DNA of 64,000 nt from Lycorma delicatula (Eukaryota > Arthropoda > Insecta > Hemiptera > Fulgoridae). Where the stretch lies: the NCBI RefSeq assembly GCF_047948215.1, contig NC_134462.1:120054937-120118936 (forward strand). Reading direction: 5' to 3'. Both the position numbers and the translations under genes were made by a program. Below the pieces are notes generated by a model. The model was given only the letters and a program-made list of their open reading frames with translations. It was not told the DNA's origin and did no database searches. This document shows positions 62,100 through 64,000 of the stretch, in pieces (position 1 is the first letter of the stretch; every line of letters starts with the position of its first letter).

Positions 62100-63025
62100 A
62101 ATATGCGATTGAAAAAATGAAAACGAAATAAAACCAAGAAAAGCGATCGATAAAAAAACATTTAACAGGAAGAAACAGTTATTTTGTTGTAATAAGGTGG
62201 AGTTAGATGAAGAAAAGCCTTGAGAAATTTTATGTTTGGCCTGTACTCTTATATTAATGTGAAGTAAACATTTTTTTAGTTTTTTAAACATTCTTTTATT
62301 CATTAGATGATTCTGTTATCGCTTTGGTTATGTATTTGTGTGATTTGATTCAGGAATGGGGAATTAGTAAGCTTAAAATGTATACACGAAGGAGATTTGA
62401 GAAGATAAAATGAAGTTTAATTAGTACAATTCAGTAGATAAAGCTAACCGGGTTGGACGTAAAATAAATGGAAACGGAATGAATGAAGCAGTGTTAGAAA
62501 TTGCTGAGTAGGGAGGGTGGGAAACAGTAAAAAATAGTGAATCTAAAAACAATGGAATCCTTCAACAACTTAAATGTTCAGACTGGAATAGAAGGAAATG
62601 GTGACAGAGATAGGGCAAGGGATCTACCTAAGAGAAGAAAACAATATAATGATGAAAAAAGTATAGTAAAGAGTAAAATGTTAGAGTAAAGATAGTACAA
62701 TAATAAAGAAAGAAGAATTCAAAGCTCAAACATGTTTTGTTTTTTGCTTTTTTAACAAAATTATTAATAATGGAATGAAACCCTATAAATTAAAAGAAAT
62801 GTTATCGGGGTATAAATGAGAGCACTCTCAAATTTTTACATTTATTATGAAGCTTTTAAATGAATCGACAATCATTTAACAACTAAAATTTTCATTTGCT
62901 GTGTACCTAATATTAATAAAACTTGTATCACGGTACTTTGTATTTATATACTGTTGGTAATATCTATATTACAAAATTTAGCTCATTCTTTTTTTATTGT
63001 CATCTAACTGTCAAAAACAAATATT
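62100..63025. other. AT-rich DNA, nothing firm
   Basis: 62400-62720 is purine-rich on the plus strand and slightly resembles decayed LINE sequence, but no motif supports that. Confidence 0.35.
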
Positions 63026-63610
63026 TTAATTAAATAATAATAATAATATTAATGCCCTGAGGTAGGTAATCCCCACGTCCGGAACACAACATCTACGTTC
63101 CACGTCCAGGGCGGTAACAGCTGTACTTATGTACAATAGATATAGCTGGCTAATGGGGCTCCAAGTAAATTCCTCGAGTATGCTTTTCTTTTGACCTGTT
63201 TCCACCTTCAGGTCCTCACATGGTTTGGATTTTTCGGCTACCTGCAGGATATGGAATAATAAACGATTTTGGAAATGGACTAATACCCCTTTTAGAGCTG
63301 GCGATGTGGCGGCCAGGGTCAATGTTATTGCAGGTGTAATGGAGACCCTTCCGTTGTCCACATGCCCCCTGCGATGGCAAGCATGTAGCAATGGTGCCCA
63401 TGTATGTCGGTGCATGGGAGCTCTGAAAGCTTCGGTGAGTAGGAGCCTGGAGTCAGTGCAGAGATTGCGCATCCACTCTCTGCCAGGACATATGCCGGTT
63501 CCACTGGAGTACCGGATCGGACCTCCAAGGTTAGTAGCCCTGGAGTGGGGCTGTACCCCGGCGGCTAGCCTTGCTATAGAAGGGATAAACGTTCATGAAT
63601 ATTGAACAAA
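63026..63610. other. GC-rich block, probably LINE untranslated region
   Basis: Composition stands out from the flanks. Long frames are open on both strands (minus 63026-63472, plus 63225-63605) with no domain in any. One end is an (ATT)n-type run (63027-63049). The block lies downstream, on the minus strand, of the RT fragment at 63830-64000, so it may be the 3' part of that LINE ending in a simple-repeat tail. This is inference. Confidence 0.4.
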
Positions 63611-63821
63611 CAAACGTGTGGCAGAGGGTGCACGTAAACACCCTCGTTTAGAAACCTCCGATTCACCACAAGCGAAAAGGAAAAAGTAAGGAATCTGATA
63701 AGATAAAGAAAGATGGTGATAGAATCAGTAAAGACTTAAAGAAACGTTTATTTAGCTATAGCGTACCAAGATTTTTAATTATTAAAAGGAGAATGGAAAC
63801 TTCCAAAAAGTTAGTTAAAAA

Positions 63822-63848
63822 GAGAAAACGTGCTGTGCACGTTTTCTC
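63822..63848. repeat. Perfect 12 bp hairpin with 3-base loop
   Basis: gagaaaacgtgc (63822-63833), tgt, gcacgttttctc (63837-63848). It sits exactly where the RT relic stops resembling the family. Confidence 0.8.
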
Positions 63849-64000
63849 CGGTGAAAATTTGAAACCATTATTCCTCGCAATTTCGTTGAAAGCATTTATC
63901 GCTCGTTGCAGTTTTTACTTCACCATAGCTGTAGTGTTGCTGGCATGCACAATTGTCAGATCATCGACATAGACACTTTTGCTGATTTCAGCTAGACTGG
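63837..64000 (-). pseudogene. Jockey-type reverse transcriptase fragment, cut by window end
   Basis: The minus strand reads SVYVDDLTIVHASNT, one stop, KLQRAINAFNEIARNNGFKF, SPEKTCTARF. YVDD is the catalytic pair of the RT palm, and L-x-x-A(I/L)N-x-(F/L)...W/I...NGFKFSxxKT is the helix and strand that follow in Jockey-superfamily LINEs. A stop lies between them. The rest of the ORF would be beyond the right edge. Confidence 0.75.

Overview
The window looks like AT-rich nuclear DNA from an arthropod. It has non-LTR retrotransposons of the R1/Jockey kind, mariner, Helitron-like and Mutator-like DNA transposons, a Penelope-like fragment, tRNA-derived SINEs, and long (TA)n and (ATT)n runs. The particular mix suggests an insect, possibly a hemipteran, but that is an impression from family resemblance. 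I found no intact host gene, rRNA, tRNA gene or CRISPR array. Nearly every open frame is a decayed transposon fragment or a chance frame.

Layout. 1-6.2 kb: AT-rich DNA with two inverted-repeat (foldback/MITE-like) elements, a mariner N-terminal fragment and a 5'-truncated R1-type LINE on the minus strand. 6.2-10.2 kb: a dense transposon cluster. A dead DDE transposase gene has a short R1-type LINE inserted in it with a visible target-site duplication, and is bracketed by ~175 bp inverted repeats; next to it is a decayed Helitron-like helicase and a strong hairpin. 10.2-13.2 kb: AT-rich, nothing recognised. 13.2-15.3 kb: a GC-richer island, which is a frameshifted R1-type ORF1 (gag-like) on the minus strand. 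15.3-28 kb: mostly unassigned AT-rich sequence with a Mutator-like relic at 20.5-21.0 kb and a LINE tail at 24.6 kb. 28-33.3 kb: LINE relics, a GC-rich segment and an LTR-like region with a TATA box.

33.6-54.2 kb is the main structure: four head-to-tail copies of a 4,961 bp unit (34121-53962; the last is 2 bp shorter). Each unit holds a tRNA-like SINE head, a (TA)n tract and inverted copies of a ~700 bp dispersed repeat. Diverged copies of that same repeat flank the whole array. All three internal junctions are the same hybrid of the two flanking copies, switching within a 10 bp stretch. The array therefore looks like the product of one unequal recombination between two dispersed repeats followed by amplification, with almost no divergence since, unless it is an assembly artefact.

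54.2-64 kb: a Penelope-like reverse transcriptase relic, a Jockey-like C-terminal relic, an R1-type ORF1/endonuclease fragment interrupted by a full tRNA-SINE with a 17 bp target-site duplication, another copy of the dispersed repeat, RTE-like 3' tails with a long polypyrimidine tract, and a reverse transcriptase fragment running off the window end. These genes do not work together; they record successive, often nested, insertions.
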